Positions 6,611 to 14,413 are shown, counted from the stretch's first letter. The stretch is DNA of 17,380 bases from an uncultured Lachnospiraceae bacterium (GCA_946413945.1 CAMKMR010000007.1:1-17380); one strand, 5' to 3'. Notes: generated from the letters alone by a model not told the origin. Program-made: numbers and translations.

Positions 6611-7753
6611 ATGAAAAAAATGAAGAGAACATTAGCAGCAGCACTTGCTATGATATTTTTAACAGGATGTGGAGGAAACAAGGCTGCAGACCAGACAACT
6701 AGTGCACCAGGAAGTGAAGCAACAACAAGTTCAGTAAGTACAGCCAGCAGTACAGAAGCTGCGGAGCTGGATACAAAGAAGGTTATAGAGATTGCAGCAA
6801 AGGATGGAAAGGTAGGTAACTGGGGACTTGGAAATGAATATGAGATTCTTGCCCTACTTGCTAAGTATAACCTTCCTACAGAATATTTAAGCCAGGATTT
6901 CACAATGGATGGTTTTGATGATAACTCTGTAACGCTTGCATCAGCTATGACATATAACGAGCTTGGACTTGTTAAGAACAGCTACGACGGGGGCTATGGT
7001 TATGGGGATTCGGTTAACTACATCGATATGAATGATGAAGGCGTAGCTATGATGGAAGATAACATTTTTACTACAAAGAAGTTTGCAGAGGAAAATCCTG
7101 AAACAGTAAAGGCATTCCTGTATGCATCCCTAAGAGGTTGGGATGACGCAGTTAAGGACCCTAAGGCAGCTGCTGAGATCGTATTTGAAGCTGGTTCATC
7201 AGTATCTCAGGATCATCAGGAATATATGGCATCTGAAGTTGCTAAGCTTGTAACAACAGATACAAAGGGCAATACAGTTTCTGATTATGGAAATATGGAT
7301 GATGAAGCAATGCAGCAGACTCTAGACATTGCTAAGAAATATGTAACTCTTGATGATGCTTCTGCTCAGGAAAAGTTTGCTTCACTTAGTCTTGATGATA
7401 TCAGAGATAAGCAGTATTTAGAGGCTGCAAAGGCAAGTGATGGAAAATTTAATCCTGAAAAAAAGGAAGTATCTATCCAGCTTAAATGGCTCCCACAGGC
7501 TCAGTTTATGGGTTATTACGTAGCAGCAGCAAAGGGATATTATGACGAAGTTGGTCTTAAAGTAAATATTGTATCCGGTGGGGGTGATATCGCAGAGACA
7601 ACAGCTGTAAACAATGGAACTGTAGATTTTGGTGTTACCTGGGAGACAAATCTTGCAGCAGCTAATGCAGGTGGAATGGATCTTCTTGAAATTGCCCAGA
7701 TTTATCAGAGATCAGGATTGGTACTTGTTTATAAGCCTGAGAATTTCAAATAA
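6611..7753 (+). CDS. Lipoprotein substrate-binding protein, NMT1/THI5-like, apparently circularly permuted
   Basis: The start is ATG 6611, not the in-frame ATG at 6578: AAGGAGG (6596-6602) lies 8 bases before it, and it opens a lipoprotein signal peptide with lipobox LTGC (lipid cysteine C20). A Ser/Thr-rich linker (about 21-50) follows. The mature part is NMT1/THI5-type (SsuA/ThiY-like) in content but not in order. Residues about 64-275 (GKVGNWGLGNEYE, SAMTYNELGLV, MNDEGVAMMEDNIF, FLYASLRGWDDAV) correspond to what I recall as the second part of the family. Residues about 287-380, starting at QLKWLPQAQFMGYYVAAAKG (290-309) and ending YQRSGLVLVYKPENFK, are the usual beginning. A short charged linker (about 277-286) joins them. 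The protein (380 aa) would bind substrate outside the membrane and deliver it to the two permeases. A pyrimidine ligand is inferred from context. Confidence 0.85.
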   Translation: MKKMKRTLAAALAMIFLTGCGGNKAADQTTSAPGSEATTSSVSTASSTEAAELDTKKVIEIAAKDGKVGNWGLGNEYEILALLAKYNLPTEYLSQDFTMDGFDDNSVTLASAMTYNELGLVKNSYDGGYGYGDSVNYIDMNDEGVAMMEDNIFTTKKFAEENPETVKAFLYASLRGWDDAVKDPKAAAEIVFEAGSSVSQDHQEYMASEVAKLVTTDTKGNTVSDYGNMDDEAMQQTLDIAKKYVTLDDASAQEKFASLSLDDIRDKQYLEAAKASDGKFNPEKKEVSIQLKWLPQAQFMGYYVAAAKGYYDEVGLKVNIVSGGGDIAETTAVNNGTVDFGVTWETNLAAANAGGMDLLEIAQIYQRSGLVLVYKPENFK

Positions 7754-7761
7754 AATCTAAA

Positions 7762-7790
7762 AACTGGCCGGATATTAGGGCCGGCCAGTT
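7762..7790 (+). other. GC-rich intercistronic hairpin
   Basis: AACTGGCCGG (7762-7771) and CCGGCCAGTT (7781-7790) form a perfect 10-bp stem with a 9-base loop, 8 bp after the binding-protein stop. The next bases are ATATAG, not a T tract, so full intrinsic termination is unlikely. A role in mRNA end protection or partial termination, giving more transporter than enzyme mRNA, would fit. Confidence 0.55.
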
Positions 7791-7842
7791 ATATAGAGGC
7801 TGGACAAGCGACAGTAAATATAATTGAGAAGAGGTGTAAATT

Positions 7843-9207
7843 ATGGATCTTTTATTTAAAGGTGGAACAATAGTGACAGCCACGGGCTCATTTGAAGCTG
7901 ATCTAGCTGTTGATAAGGAAAAAATCGTAGCAATAGGTAAGAATCTTGATATTAAGGCTGACAAAAGTGTGGATGTAAGCGGAAAGCTTATATTACCTGG
8001 AGCAATTGATGCTCATACTCATATGCAGATGCCATTTGGAGGAACGGTTTCAGCAGACAGTTATCTTTCAGGTTCAAGAGCTGCTGTATGTGGAGGTGTG
8101 ACAACAATATTTGATTATCCAGTACAGCATAAGGGTGAGTCAATTCTTGGATTGATAAATTCAAAGAAGGAGATCTGTGAAAATGACGCCTGCTCCGATT
8201 ATGCTTTTCATTGCTGCATCACAGACCTTAATGGAGGTGCCATTTTAGATGAAATGGAAGAGGCGGTAAAGGAAGGCATTACCAGTTTTAAATGTTTCCT
8301 TGTTTATAAAAAAGAAGGAATGATGGTTGATGATGGAATGCTGGCTACACTTCTTCTTAGGGCAAAAGAGTTAGGAGCCATGATAAATGTTCATGCTGAA
8401 AATCCTGATCTTATCGATCTTAGAACTGCAAATTATCTCAAAGAGGGGAAGACCAGTGCCTGGTATCACTACATGAGCAGACCTGAATTCGTTGAGGCTG
8501 AGGCTGATAAGAGAGTTGTTCATTGGGCGAGTCATTTAAAAACACCAGTCTACATTGTACATATGGCTGATAAGGAAGGGCTTATGGCCTGTATCAAGGC
8601 AAAGAGTGAGGGAGAAGAAATCTATGTAGAGACTTGTCCTCAGTATCTTGAATTTACCAGTGATGTTTATAAGAGAGAGGATGGAAGAAACTTCGTTTGT
8701 TCTCCTCCAATGAAGGGTGAGGAATCAAGAGAAGCCATCTGGAATGCTATAAAGGCTGGATTTATCGATACTGTAGCGACGGATCATTGTCCTTTCCAGA
8801 GTTATGAAAAGGATTGGGGAAAGGACGATTTTACAAAGATACCTAATGGATGTGCCGGTGTTGAAAATCTTTATCCATATATGCTGGATGCAGCTAACAG
8901 AGGAGTGATCAGTTTTGAGAGAGCTGTTGAGCTCTGTTCTACAAATCCAGCAAAGATTTTTGGTTGTAAAAATAAGGGGGCTATTGAGGTTGGTAAGGAC
9001 GCTGATATTGTAATTTATGATAAAGAGAAGGATTTTAAGGTCAGCGTAAGCAATATGCATAGTGATTATGACCATACAATCTGGGAAGGAAAGGAACTTC
9101 ATGGTTATCCAATACAGACTTATCTTAGAGGAAATCTTGTTTATGATAACGGAGAATTTGTAGGGAAGCCTGGCATGGGAAAGTTTGTAAAACGAGAGAG
9201 AAGATAG
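7843..9207 (+). CDS. hydA: Dihydropyrimidinase / D-hydantoinase family amidohydrolase
   Basis: The 454-aa protein matches the usual family length of about 460 aa. All expected metal-site residues are visible: H58 and H60 in DAHTH, the lysine to be carbamylated K150 in GITSFKCFLVY, H184 in VHAEN, H240 in YIVHMAD and D314 in VATDHCPF. Y155, at the substrate-binding tyrosine position, is present. These enzymes open the ring of 5,6-dihydrouracil or dihydrothymine to the N-carbamoyl-beta-amino acid, and may also act on hydantoins. GAGGTG at 7831-7836 precedes the ATG by 6 bases. Placed between the transporter and the dihydropyrimidine dehydrogenase genes, it is the second step of the inferred pathway. 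Dihydropyrimidine rather than hydantoin as the natural substrate is inferred from those neighbours. Confidence 0.93.
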   Translation: MDLLFKGGTIVTATGSFEADLAVDKEKIVAIGKNLDIKADKSVDVSGKLILPGAIDAHTHMQMPFGGTVSADSYLSGSRAAVCGGVTTIFDYPVQHKGESILGLINSKKEICENDACSDYAFHCCITDLNGGAILDEMEEAVKEGITSFKCFLVYKKEGMMVDDGMLATLLLRAKELGAMINVHAENPDLIDLRTANYLKEGKTSAWYHYMSRPEFVEAEADKRVVHWASHLKTPVYIVHMADKEGLMACIKAKSEGEEIYVETCPQYLEFTSDVYKREDGRNFVCSPPMKGEESREAIWNAIKAGFIDTVATDHCPFQSYEKDWGKDDFTKIPNGCAGVENLYPYMLDAANRGVISFERAVELCSTNPAKIFGCKNKGAIEVGKDADIVIYDKEKDFKVSVSNMHSDYDHTIWEGKELHGYPIQTYLRGNLVYDNGEFVGKPGMGKFVKRERR

Positions 9208-9280
9208 AGTTTGCTATGGGGCTTGTATAGGCGAAGGTATAATGAGAGAGTGCTAATTTAAAAGAACAGGAGGATCAAAA

Positions 9281-10828
9281 GTGAAATACATAAAGGAATT
9301 CTTAAAATCTGAAACGTCGAGATGCCTTCTGTGTGCTGATGCAGCGTGCCAAAGGAATTGTCCTAACAAGATAGAGACTGACAGGATAATAAGATCGCTT
9401 AACTTTGAAAACCCTGCAGGGGCAGTATCATTTTTACCTAAAGATAATCCTTGTAAGGATTGTGATAAGGAATGTATGGCTGCTTGTAAAAGGGCAAAAA
9501 TAGACAGGGCTATAGAAATCGATAAGATCATAGCCACTTTAAGAGAGGGTATTAAAGATAAAAATAATAAGATGGGTTTTTTGAAAAAAGATTTAGAGAA
9601 GTCGAAAAATCCAAAGCAGGTTGATATTTCCACAATCTTTTGTGGAGTGAAGTGTCAGAATCCATTTTTCCTTTCATCTTCTATTGTTGGAAGTAATTAC
9701 GAAATGGTTGCCAAGGCCTTTAGGATGGGCTGGGCAGGTGTCTGTTTTAAGACTATCGGTCTTTTTACACCGAATGAGGTTTCTCCCAGATTTGGAAGCC
9801 TAAAAAAGGAGTCAAATCCATTTCTTGGATTTAAGAATATAGAGCAGATTTCTGATCACACAATCGATGAAAATATTGCCTATATCAGCAGGTTAAAAAA
9901 GGACTTTCCTGAAAAGGTGATAATTGCTTCTATTATGGGACAGACAGAAGATGAGTGGACAACCTTAGCAAGGATGATGGAAAAGGCCGGAGCCGATATC
10001 ATAGAACTGAATTTTTCCTGTCCGCAGATGGTGGGAAAGAATTTAGGGTCTGATGTGGGGACAAACCTTGATCTTGTGAGACAGTACACAGCTGCTGCAA
10101 AGAGAGGAACGAATCTTCCTGTTCTTGCTAAAATGACACCTAATATAACAGATATGACTTTGCCGGCCAGAGCTGCCGTGGAAGCAGGAGCGGATGGCAT
10201 AGCTGCAATAAATACAATAAAAAGTATCATGAATATAGATCTTGATAATTTCTGCAGTGAACCTAAGGTAGCTGGAAAAACATCGGTAGGAGGCTATTCT
10301 GGAAAGGCAGTTAAGCCTATCGCACTAAGATTTATTTCAGATATGAAGAAGGATCCACTGCTGAGTGACATTCCTGTCAGCGGAATGGGAGGAATCGAGA
10401 CCTGGCGTGATGCGGCAGAATTTATAAGTTTGGGATGCGGTACAGTGCAGATAACAACAGCTGTGATGCAATATGGCTACAGGATAATCGAAGACCTTGT
10501 ATCGGGTTTGGAAAATTACATGAGCATGAATGGTATTGAAAATGTCTCTTCACTGGAGGGGAGGGCTATCGATAATATTGTGGACGCCAAAGATCTGGAT
10601 AGAGACACTATAGAATACCCTCGTTTTGACAGGGAAAAATGTATAGGATGCGGTAGATGTTACATTTCCTGCTTTGATGGTGGACATCAGGCTATAGATT
10701 TTTCAAGTCAGAGTCCAAGGCTCATTCCGGATAAATGTGCTGGCTGCCAGCTTTGTGTGCTGGTTTGTCCGGTCAATGCAATTTCAGCAGGAACAAGAGT
10801 AAAGAAGAAAAATAAAAGGAATCTTTAA
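9281..10828 (+). CDS. preA: PreA-type dihydropyrimidine dehydrogenase with extra N-terminal Fe-S domain
   Basis: The start is GTG at 9281, with AGGAGG (9268-9273) 7 bases upstream. Residues 1-80 form a DPD/GltD-like Fe-S domain: C15-x2-C18-x4-C23-x3-C27, then C58, C61, C65 and C69. After a lysine-rich linker, residues about 112-430 are a dihydroorotate-dehydrogenase-like FMN barrel (FCGVKCQNPFFLSSSIVGSN, NFSCPQM at 244-250, GYSGKAVKPIALRF, GMGGIETW). Two C-terminal [4Fe-4S] motifs follow: C454/C457/C460/C464 and C486/C489/C492/C496. The barrel plus C-terminal clusters resemble E. coli PreA (about 411 aa), which reduces uracil or thymine to the dihydro form. The 515-aa protein lacks the FAD and NAD(P)H domains that normally join the N-terminal clusters to a hydride donor, and no PreT gene is in the window. 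Low-potential donors such as ferredoxin are an inference. Enzymes of this type can also reduce 5-fluorouracil. Confidence 0.9.
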   Translation: MKYIKEFLKSETSRCLLCADAACQRNCPNKIETDRIIRSLNFENPAGAVSFLPKDNPCKDCDKECMAACKRAKIDRAIEIDKIIATLREGIKDKNNKMGFLKKDLEKSKNPKQVDISTIFCGVKCQNPFFLSSSIVGSNYEMVAKAFRMGWAGVCFKTIGLFTPNEVSPRFGSLKKESNPFLGFKNIEQISDHTIDENIAYISRLKKDFPEKVIIASIMGQTEDEWTTLARMMEKAGADIIELNFSCPQMVGKNLGSDVGTNLDLVRQYTAAAKRGTNLPVLAKMTPNITDMTLPARAAVEAGADGIAAINTIKSIMNIDLDNFCSEPKVAGKTSVGGYSGKAVKPIALRFISDMKKDPLLSDIPVSGMGGIETWRDAAEFISLGCGTVQITTAVMQYGYRIIEDLVSGLENYMSMNGIENVSSLEGRAIDNIVDAKDLDRDTIEYPRFDREKCIGCGRCYISCFDGGHQAIDFSSQSPRLIPDKCAGCQLCVLVCPVNAISAGTRVKKKNKRNL

Positions 10829-10841
10829 GGAGGATATGCAT

Positions 10842-12104
10842 ATGTATAAATGTAGTTTAGAAAGAATGAAAGATAAGATTAGTACATTTTCAAAGTTTGG
10901 CGATGCAGGACATGGTGGAATAACAAGATATTCACTTTCAGAAGCTGCATTACAGGCCAGAGCTGAATTTAAAAAAAGAATGGAAGCTATAGGAGCAACA
11001 ATAGAATATGATGATGTGGCAAATATGTATGCAACTCTTCTCGGCTCAGATCCTGATGCAAAGAGGATTGTAATGGCTTCGCATGTAGATTCTGTCAAGA
11101 ATGGTGGCAACTATGACGGAATTCTTGGGGTTATGTCGGCAATGGAAGTTCTTGAGACTGTTGCAGAAAATGACATCCCCCATAAGCATCCTCTTACAGC
11201 TATGATCTGGACAAATGAGGAAGGCTCTCTTTATCCACCTGCTATGATGTGTTCAGGAATTGTATGTTATGATTATCTTCCAGAAGATATCCGGTCAAAG
11301 TTTAAGTTTGAAGATATGATGGCTTCAAAGAGCATTCTTGATAACAAGAGTACCTTTGGAGAAGCCCTTGAAAAGTCTGGATATAAGGGAGATAAGAAGA
11401 ATCGTATCTCTCCTGAAAATGCAGGGTATTATTTTGAAACTCATATTGAACAGGGACCTATCCTAGAGGATAACGGAAATGATATCGGTGTTGTTGACTG
11501 CGTACTTGGAATGTTTAATTACAGGCTGAAATTCTTTGGACAGACAACCCACGCAGGAACATTTCCAATGCCAAAGAGGAAAGATGCATTTTACGCAGCT
11601 TCTAAGGCCCTTGTATATCTTCATGAAGAGATAGATAAGCTGGGATATCCGGAACTTGTTTATACAACAGGTGAAGTAGTCTGCCACCCATGTGTTCATA
11701 CCTGTGTTCCTGATTACTTTGATTTTTCATTTGATTCAAGACATGAGGATCCGAAGGTTCTTGAAAAGGTTTTAGAAATCGTAAAGAACTGTGAAAAAAT
11801 GGATTGGGGTGGCTGCACATGTAAGGTAGAAAAGGCTTGGAACAGAGATACGGTTTATTGGGATAAGAAGCTGGTTTCATATGTTAAGGAAGCTGCTGAG
11901 GAGCTGGGAGTTTCACATCAGTACATTCATTCAGGCGCCGGTCATGATGCACAGTTTGCGGCATATATGCTTCCAGCAACAATGATCTTTGTTCAGTCAA
12001 AGGATGGTCTTTCACACTGCGAGCCTGAGTATTCAAGCCCTGAGCATTGCACAGAAGGAGCTTCAGTAATGCTTAATGCGGTACTTAAGGTAGATGGTGA
12101 ATGA
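10842..12104 (+). CDS. M20-family N-carbamoyl amino acid amidohydrolase, probable beta-ureidopropionase
   Basis: I choose ATG 10842 (420 aa): AAGGAGG (10827-10833, overlapping the preceding stop) is 8 bases away, whereas the in-frame ATG at 10836 is only 2 bases away. The AmaB/HyuC/allantoate-amidohydrolase metal site is visible: H81 (HVDS), D92 (NYDG), E126/E127 (NEEG), H201 (HIEQGP) and H392 (GLSHCEP). GAGHDAQFAA near the C terminus is also typical. Members hydrolyse N-carbamoyl amino acids or allantoate to the amine, CO2 and ammonia. With dihydropyrimidinase and PreA upstream, the product here is most likely beta-alanine (or 3-aminoisobutyrate from thymine). Hydantoin-derived N-carbamoyl-L-amino acids are the main alternative. 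Confidence 0.88.
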   Translation: MYKCSLERMKDKISTFSKFGDAGHGGITRYSLSEAALQARAEFKKRMEAIGATIEYDDVANMYATLLGSDPDAKRIVMASHVDSVKNGGNYDGILGVMSAMEVLETVAENDIPHKHPLTAMIWTNEEGSLYPPAMMCSGIVCYDYLPEDIRSKFKFEDMMASKSILDNKSTFGEALEKSGYKGDKKNRISPENAGYYFETHIEQGPILEDNGNDIGVVDCVLGMFNYRLKFFGQTTHAGTFPMPKRKDAFYAASKALVYLHEEIDKLGYPELVYTTGEVVCHPCVHTCVPDYFDFSFDSRHEDPKVLEKVLEIVKNCEKMDWGGCTCKVEKAWNRDTVYWDKKLVSYVKEAAEELGVSHQYIHSGAGHDAQFAAYMLPATMIFVQSKDGLSHCEPEYSSPEHCTEGASVMLNAVLKVDGE

Positions 12105-12172
12105 GAGATATGAGATGAGAGTTAAGCAATGGGGCTTAGGATAAAGATTATTGAGATAAGTGAGGTGGCTTA

Positions 12173-12799
12173 ATGAAGAATTACTGTATTACAATTGCAA
12201 GAGGCTTTGGAAGCGGGGGAAAGGATATTGCCACTAGACTTTCAAAAGAATTGGGAATACCTTGCTATGACAGACAGTTACTTACCTTAGCATCTGATAA
12301 GAGCGGGATAGATGAAAGTGTATTTGTTGAATGTGATGAAAAGCTCCGGTGGAGTCACATCAGCAATAAATTAAGGGCAGTACCTGTAAACGGAGTTCTC
12401 GAACCTCATGAAGAAAATTTTGTTTCAGATGTCAACGCATTTAATATTGTGGCAGATCTTATCAGATCTTTGGCAAAAAAGGAGAACTGCATTATTATAG
12501 GTAAGTGTGCAGATGACATTTTAAGAGAGTATCCAAATGTAATAAGCATCTATGTGGAAGCTCCAAGAGAAGCCTGTGTAAAGTCTATTTGTGAGAAGAT
12601 GCATGTTTCTTCTCAGAGGGCAAACCAGCTTATCAAGTCGACGGATAAATACAGAGCTAAATATTATAATTACTATACCGGAGGCAAGGATTGGACAAAT
12701 CCAACCAACTATGACTTAGTACTTAACAGCGACAGGATAGGCAGGGAAAAATGCGTTGAGATAATAAAGGAATATATCCGAATAAAATTCCAAAGTTAA
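12173..12799 (+). CDS. Cytidylate-kinase-like P-loop protein
   Basis: The 208-aa protein begins with an NMP-kinase-like P-loop, ARGFGSGGKDIA (residues 9-20), in which the residue after the lysine is Asp rather than Ser/Thr. A mid-protein IIIGKCADDIL segment matches the part that usually reads iiiGRcadyiL in the cytidylate kinase-like family. The C-terminal part (RAKYYNYYTGGKDW, NYDLVLNSDRIG) also fits that family. Its substrate is not established. Placement at the end of a pyrimidine catabolic unit, 68 bp after the amidohydrolase gene, suggests a nucleotide-linked role, such as salvage or sensing, but it may simply be a co-transcribed passenger. The start follows GAGGTGG closely. The stop codon lies in the outer arm of the shared terminator. 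Confidence 0.75.
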   Translation: MKNYCITIARGFGSGGKDIATRLSKELGIPCYDRQLLTLASDKSGIDESVFVECDEKLRWSHISNKLRAVPVNGVLEPHEENFVSDVNAFNIVADLIRSLAKKENCIIIGKCADDILREYPNVISIYVEAPREACVKSICEKMHVSSQRANQLIKSTDKYRAKYYNYYTGGKDWTNPTNYDLVLNSDRIGREKCVEIIKEYIRIKFQS

Positions 12800-12850
12800 C
12801 ATAAAAATGGACCATAGTCCCGGGGGCTATGGTCCACTATTATGTTAACT
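12794..12850. terminator. Bidirectional terminator between convergent genes
   Basis: Two nested perfect stems: AGTTAACATAA (12794-12804) with TTATGTTAACT (12840-12850), and TGGACCATAG (12808-12817) with CTATGGTCCA (12827-12836). A 3x3 internal loop separates them, and the 9-base loop is GC-rich. The minus-strand side is followed by TTTTT, so it ends the symporter transcript well; the plus-strand side has only a weak CTATTATG tail. The stop codons of both flanking genes lie in the outer GTTAAC arms. Confidence 0.8.
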
Positions 12851-14236
12851 GCGGTTTTCGTATTGAGCTTCTTTTTCTTTATGTTTTCTTATTATCTCTT
12901 TCTTTTTCTCATCCCATTCTTTTCCGTCTAAAGGATAAAATAAAATTGAAATGCCACTGATGATAAGAGAGATGGCAGGAACTATCATCCAGGCAATGAG
13001 AAGTCCTTTCTTTGCTCTTTCTGACTGAAGGCCGGCGCCAAGACTCTGGTCATAGCCGTAGGCTTTCCATATAGTAAGGAAAAGGGCCTGAGCTATACTA
13101 AGAGCAGGCTTTGTGATAAAGCTGTTTATTCCGGCGTACATTCCTTCTCTTCTAAGGCCAGTCCTTGTTTCATCATAATCAATCACGTCGCCATTCATAA
13201 GTGGAACGCTGAACATACATCCGGTGTAACCGATACCAGCGCAGAAGAAACCAATGACTGCAACAAATGTAACATTTCCGAAAAATGCCATCATGAGGCA
13301 GGCCAGACCAAATTCAAAGCAAAGGAAGAGCAGCGATTTTTTAACTCCCAGCTTATTTGTCATGATCTTAAAAATAAACATTCCAGCCACAGCCCCGATA
13401 ACCATTGGGATATAGCAAAGTTCCATTTTTATCTTGGTTTCTGCAAAATAATACAAAACTCCCTGCATGAGAGCGGTATTTATAAGCTGAGTCGTAAATG
13501 ACAAGACTTCGAAGATAAGAAATGGCTTGTTCTTAAAGCATTCTGCAAGGGCTTTAAAAAATCCAGGTTGTTCCTCGTCTTTTACATAATCAAGTTCTTT
13601 ATAAAAATAAGTTGAAACGAAAATAATCACTGCAGCGACAACGCCAATTCCAAGTAACACAAGCCTAAAGAAAGTTGGATCGTCATGTGGGTCCGGCTCA
13701 ATAAGTGGTAGAAGAACCATAGGTCCCCCCAGGGAAATGACACCGAATATTATCTTAAAGATAAATATTGAGGCGCGGGTCTTGTTGTCTACAGTCATTT
13801 CATATGGCATAACATAAAGCGCCGTTGCGATTGCGGTATATAGGGTGTCGAACAAGAAGAGCATTGCCAGCATCTGTATCGACATTGCCATCTGGCTTCT
13901 TCCGAACAGATAAGGTACCCACATGAGAATAAAAATCAGGCCATAAAATGGAGCTCCGTATCTTATATACGGTATTCTTCGGCCTATTTTTGATTTTGTA
14001 TGATCGGAAATGAAACCGAACAACGGATCATTTACGGCGTTCCATATGGCAAAGAGCAGCCAGACGACTGATGCATATTCAGTACTTAGGCCCATCCATT
14101 TGGTGTAAAAATAAGTCATCCCACCGCCAGTAACAATGCCGCATAGCACGCCGCACATGCTATCCGCCGCGGACAACCATAACTTTGAAGAAAGCTTTAC
14201 TTCGCTTTCTGTACCATTTTTCATACCATCCTTCAT
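12845..14236 (-). CDS. GPH-family (glycoside-pentoside-hexuronide) cation symporter
   Basis: I start at ATG 14236 (463 aa, MKDGMKNGTES): AGGAGGG (14243-14249) lies 6 bases upstream on the minus strand, and an earlier in-frame ATG at 14269 has no comparable site. About twelve hydrophobic segments are visible. The early motif NDPLFGFISDHTKSKIGRRIPYI is characteristic of GPH symporters, which import melibiose, glucuronides, xylosides and similar sugars with Na+ or H+. The C terminus is basic and cytoplasmic (KKKEIIRKHKEKEA). It converges on the catabolic unit and has its own predicted promoter, so it is probably not part of that pathway. The substrate cannot be told from sequence; a nucleoside-linked role would be speculation. 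Confidence 0.88.
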   Translation of the reverse strand: MKDGMKNGTESEVKLSSKLWLSAADSMCGVLCGIVTGGGMTYFYTKWMGLSTEYASVVWLLFAIWNAVNDPLFGFISDHTKSKIGRRIPYIRYGAPFYGLIFILMWVPYLFGRSQMAMSIQMLAMLFLFDTLYTAIATALYVMPYEMTVDNKTRASIFIFKIIFGVISLGGPMVLLPLIEPDPHDDPTFFRLVLLGIGVVAAVIIFVSTYFYKELDYVKDEEQPGFFKALAECFKNKPFLIFEVLSFTTQLINTALMQGVLYYFAETKIKMELCYIPMVIGAVAGMFIFKIMTNKLGVKKSLLFLCFEFGLACLMMAFFGNVTFVAVIGFFCAGIGYTGCMFSVPLMNGDVIDYDETRTGLRREGMYAGINSFITKPALSIAQALFLTIWKAYGYDQSLGAGLQSERAKKGLLIAWMIVPAISLIISGISILFYPLDGKEWDEKKKEIIRKHKEKEAQYENRS

Positions 14237-14385
14237 ACTTTTCCCTCCTGTCAAAACACTAACGGGCAAATGACTCGTTTTGTGTACTTTGGTTTAGAAA
14301 CATGTGTTTTTGAATTTGTGTATCATACCTCAATATCAAATAATTAATCATAAGCCACAGCATAATCATTTATTCGACATGTTAG

Positions 14386-14413
14386 ATAATAAATGCGCTG
14401 ATGGTTCTGTAAA
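14386..14413 (-). promoter_or_regulatory. Possible promoter of the GPH symporter gene
   Basis: On the minus strand, TTTACA (14413-14408) is followed after 16 bases by TATTAT (14391-14386). This gives a leader of about 144 nt before the symporter ATG. Found by consensus only. Confidence 0.4.

Noticed and set aside
9216..12137. ATGGGGCTT repeated in two intercistronic gaps (9216-9224 and 12129-12137)
   Set aside because: Only nine bases, no matching promoter geometry or pairing; probably chance or a weak remnant.
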